From Ooceraea biroi (lineage: Eukaryota; Arthropoda; Insecta; Hymenoptera; Formicidae), in assembly GCF_003672135.1 (NCBI RefSeq), contig NC_039506.1, positions 18,260,497 to 18,324,496 of the forward strand: a stretch of 64,000 bases of DNA, read 5' to 3'. Numbering within the stretch: position 1 is the stretch's first letter; each line of letters begins with the position of its first letter. Of this stretch, positions 60,763 through 64,000 are shown one piece after another. Under the pieces are notes generated by a model. The model had not been told where the DNA came from, searched no databases, and saw only the letters and a program-made list of their open reading frames with translations. A program made the translations under genes and the position numbers.

Positions 60763-63003
60763 TATAAAATAACGTAATTGTGCAAAATAAAGTATGAAAT
60801 AAATAGATACAGGCCGAAGATTATAACTTGAGGAACTAGATAGGTTTCAGCATGGTGATATTAAACTTAATTACAATTAAATTATTACATAGATAAAACA
60901 ACAAAATAACAAGAGAGAGAGAAGGATATAGAGGTGAAGATCGAGGAAGGACAGGAAGGCCACGTCATTTCTGCGTCCGACAGTCTCGAGCGTTCCCTAA
61001 TAACTAATCAAGCAGTCAGCCGTAATTGCATCTTCCCCGAACGACTTGCCGTTCCCATCACGCACCATCGCACTCAGCCCTGACGTAGCCATCACGCTGC
61101 AGATTGAATGTAGAATCAGAAACTGTCGAACACGCGCGCGCGGCCGGTTAATTCGATTCACGTAGACGTCCAGAATCAACGCATCACCTATTTCTCGTCG
61201 TTATTATTATTGTTATTATACTGTCACGGCGAAGATGGCAATACGATTCTCAATGTGCTTCTGTAAAATCGATGACTCGCCTAGAATTGGTTTTCATTTT
61301 TTACATGTGAATTTTATTATTTATTGAAGCTGCGAGACCGTTTATTCAGTATATTCCATTCAATTGGGAACCAAATTTATCTTATTAATATTATCGGCTT
61401 CATGGTCTCATTATAATAGATAAAGCGTTGTCAATAATATATAAATTGGTTAATTAAAAGTAAAACCTGCTTTACTAAAAAAATAAGTTAAATCTCTCCA
61501 AGAATCAAATTAAAATTAAATTTGAATTAAATATTTGAATTTAATGCAACTATCAATTCGATATGAGAAACTTCACACCTTAAAAATCGACAAAATCATT
61601 GTTCCCAAGCTTTCAATTACCATCTATCAAAAACAATAAAGGAAAAGATGTGATAAATTACAATACTATTTATGTTTAATATCGAATTTAAATTTCTTGG
61701 GACACTGTTGCCAAGAACGATGCTAGATCGCTCTGCGAGGTCGGATTAGTGCGGGAGAAGATGCAGCTTGAGTGCCTCGAGAGGCGAGGAGTGATCTCCG
61801 GACGCTTTTGGCACTTTCCGACATTTTCTTTTTCCCCCGCGATGATGGGCCCCTACACACCTTCGCCAGGGGATCCTCAGCGTGGCCCGAGGCTAGCGAG
61901 AACGCAACAGGCCTCTACTAACAAACCTGAAGAATCTTGTGGCACTTTTACTCTAGTAGCCTCGACGCGTGTAGTGTCATACAAGGAAGCACGCTAGTTA
62001 GAACTTGCGACAGTGCCCTCGCTTCTCTACTTCCCTCACGGGCGAAGGAAACGACATCCCGATGACGATACGCCGGAACGTCAGCGTCAGCACGTCCCAT
62101 AAATCGCGCTTGAGACGAGCTGTGATAAATTATATATCATCACCCGCGATAATAAGGAAGATATGAGATTACGTAATGAGTAATGCTGGACTTTTCGAGT
62201 AAAATCGAGTCTACTCGGATAATCAAGTCCTTCTAAATGCAATGCAATAATTTTATTTGATTTTTTCAGTATCTCTACTATCTCCCGAGTTGTTGCGCGT
62301 CGGTTATTTTGAACGAATGGTTTAACATGGAAAGTCCATCCATTTAATGCAAAATGCGAGCTTACCTGATATAAAGATACCTGATTCCAGATATTTGTTG
62401 TAAATATTCTAATTACGATATAACGTCACATATTGCTATCTACGAAGATAACGATGAAGTACCGTCGAATTCTCATCAATGATAGCGACGAGTAGCAGAA
62501 AAAGATTGTGCGTCAATTCAAAATGAAGCACTGTTTCCTTCGTATGATTGAATGCTACGAATAATAATAATAATTAATATTATTATTATAAAATTCAAAC
62601 AGCATATATGTGTATGCTTACGTTTCAAAGTGGCGTATATTGTCACGAATAGCAAGATGATTATATTATTGTCTAAGAAATAAAAGTAATGTGCTTTGTT
62701 AGAATTAAAAGTGCTTTGTAAGTGCTCCGTAAGAATTAGAAGTAATATGAAGTGAAGATCATTTCTTTAATCAATAATTGAAAAGATCGATGTGATAATG
62801 TTGACTTGTTAGACCGTTATCCTAATCAATAAAAAAATCATATTATATTCTGATTGTCAAACACGATTTATTTTTCCTAAAAACTTCAAAATTAAAATCA
62901 AAATTTTAAAAACCAGCATACAGAGACTTTTTCTAATTAGCAATAGATATACTGACGTAACAATAAGTGATAATAAGTGATCCACATAGCTACTGTCTAC
63001 TAA
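60763..63003. other. Non-coding stretch, no gene recognised
   Basis: AT-rich DNA with one CpG-richer island at 61700-62110. An 82-codon frame at 61749-61997 has no recognisable domain. The short GA tract at 60911-60922 is trivial. Confidence 0.5.
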
Positions 63004-63160
63004 CAAGGAAAGGTTTTTAGGTGTTACACTCGGATTTCAAAAATTTTTTGCATGCAGGTAGGGAGGTCCCCAAATAGGTGAAAAATTATAAAAGTAGCGG
63101 CCCAAATGCATATTTGCGCGCTACGTGCGCAATTTTCGATGTTAGGTTAATTACTCAAAA

Positions 63161-63445
63161 ATGCTATTTCCAATCGAATTCTTTACATTTTTTATTTCAC
63201 CTAATGCACAACGCTTTAAAAAGAAATCAAAACCAAAATTAAAACTGAAAGAATTAAAAACCTCCCTTGACCAGATCTTTTATGTCCTCGTTATGGATTC
63301 TGATCAAATCTATTTAAAGTCGCATACAATAAATCACGCAGAAAGAGCAAACTACGATTTGCGCAATGTACAATTATTCCAAATTGTGTGCATTGGCAGT
63401 TGCAGTAAAAAATTAAAAAAGTTACGATGCAAATACCGTTTTTGA
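63161..63445 (+). other. Unassigned 94-codon frame inside the 63-kb element
   Basis: The ATG and first 16 codons lie within the left inverted repeat, and the rest is in the unique core. The product would be Lys-rich (KKKSKPKLKLKELK) with no domain I recognise. It may be a leftover of a coding region or chance in AT-rich sequence. The right inverted repeat carries a second copy of the start region in opposite orientation. Confidence 0.15.
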
Positions 63446-63512
63446 GCAATGGGCCTTTTATACGCACTGTGCTCGCGCGGCACGAGATTACATTAGACGC
63501 TCGTATTTTCTA

Positions 63513-63596
63513 AACACACACACGCGCGCACACACAACAAGTACACACACGCACACAGAAGCACATACGCGCGCGCACACACATACACACACACAT
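63513..63596. repeat. Interrupted CA/CG microsatellite inside the element
   Basis: About 84 bases of CA units with CG interruptions lie next to the right inverted repeat. The alternating purine-pyrimidine tract is Z-DNA-prone and likely to vary in length. Confidence 0.85.
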
Positions 63597-64000
63597 AAAA
63601 TTATTCAAAGCAATATAAATGTGCATTAGGTGAAATAAAAAATGTAAAGAATTCGATTGGAAATAGCATTTTTGAGTAATTAACCTAACATCGAAAATTG
63701 CGCACGTAGCGCGCAAATATGCATTTGGGCCGCTACTTTTATTTTGTTCTTCTATTTGGGGACCTCCCTACCTGCATGCAAAAAATTTTTGAAATCCGAG
63801 TGTAACACCTAAAAACCTTCCCTTGTAAGTAAAATATCTTAGACAGCGAAAGAATAGTGTTGTGGTTTTTAAGAATTAAACGCCCTTCACCGCTGCCAGA
63901 AAGCTCAAAATCCAAATTTTGTAATAAGTAGTGGACAATTTTTTAGCTAAGCAGTAACCGAAAACCTTAACGCAATGTTAACAGTCTACCAAACCGACGG

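Larger units (their letters stand above)
63004..63825. mobile_element. DNA transposon with roughly 206-bp inverted repeats, TAA target duplication
   Basis: The left end CAAGGAAAGGTTTTTAGGTG and the right end (complement CAAGGGAAGGTTTTTAGGTG) start long inverted arms, 63004-63209 and about 63621-63825. The arms differ mainly in a short patch near the AAATAGG segment. TAA lies on both sides (63001-63003 and 63826-63828). A 3-bp TAA/TTA target is the habit of PIF/Harbinger elements, so that superfamily is suggested but not proven. The inner 410 bp contain an unassigned frame and a CA/CG repeat. There is no transposase, so it is non-autonomous. Confidence 0.85.

Noticed and set aside
1..64000. 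CRISPR arrays, rRNA genes, reverse transcriptases and LTR pairs
   Set aside because: None was seen. There are no regularly spaced repeats, no rRNA-like blocks and no reverse-transcriptase motifs in any listed frame.

Overview
The window looks like insect nuclear DNA, most probably from a hymenopteran and perhaps an ant. Three things suggest this: AT-rich stretches alternate with CpG-rich islands, there is a mellifera-type mariner, and there are short palindromic DNA transposons. There are no bacterial-type operons, and no rRNA, tRNA or CRISPR arrays that I can support. The taxon is an inference.

Only one conserved gene can be supported. It is the 5' part of a visual-system homeobox gene (Vsx/Chx10 family, paired-like homeodomain) on the minus strand. 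Four coding exons join in phase: exon 1 (45626 to 45140: start codon, octapeptide, His/Pro/Ala-rich linker), a 42-nt microexon (32605 to 32564), exon 3 (8953 to 8863: pre-homeodomain and the basic arm) and exon 4 (6653 to 6530: homeodomain residues 5 to 46). Together they give 744 nt, exactly 248 codons. The intron after homeodomain residue 46 runs off the left edge, so the rest of helix 3, the CVC region and the 3' end lie outside the window. The introns measure about 12.5, 23.6 and 2.2 kb, plus at least 6.5 kb at the left edge. Almost the whole left 45 kb is therefore Vsx intron, with clusters of homeodomain-type sites that may be enhancers.

Upstream of exon 1, 45.6-48 kb is CpG-dense and probably carries the Vsx promoter. 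From 48 to 64 kb I recognise no protein gene, only AT-rich DNA, simple repeats and mobile elements. The mobile elements in the window are: a dead 1288-bp mariner (24152-25439) inside Vsx intron 2; a 238-bp palindromic MITE (20753-20990); a 177-bp palindrome at 58.4 kb; a 211-bp MITE at 59.6-59.8 kb; a 761-bp internally deleted element with 151-bp terminal inverted repeats (60002-60762) that keeps both ends of a DUF4817-type transposase; and an 822-bp element with roughly 206-bp inverted repeats and a TAA target duplication (63004-63825).

I did not find a clearly new biological system. The best leads are the in-phase Vsx microexon, the unusual helix-1 residues of the homeodomain, a paired-class dimer site close to the homeodomain exons, and the group of foldback elements at the right end.
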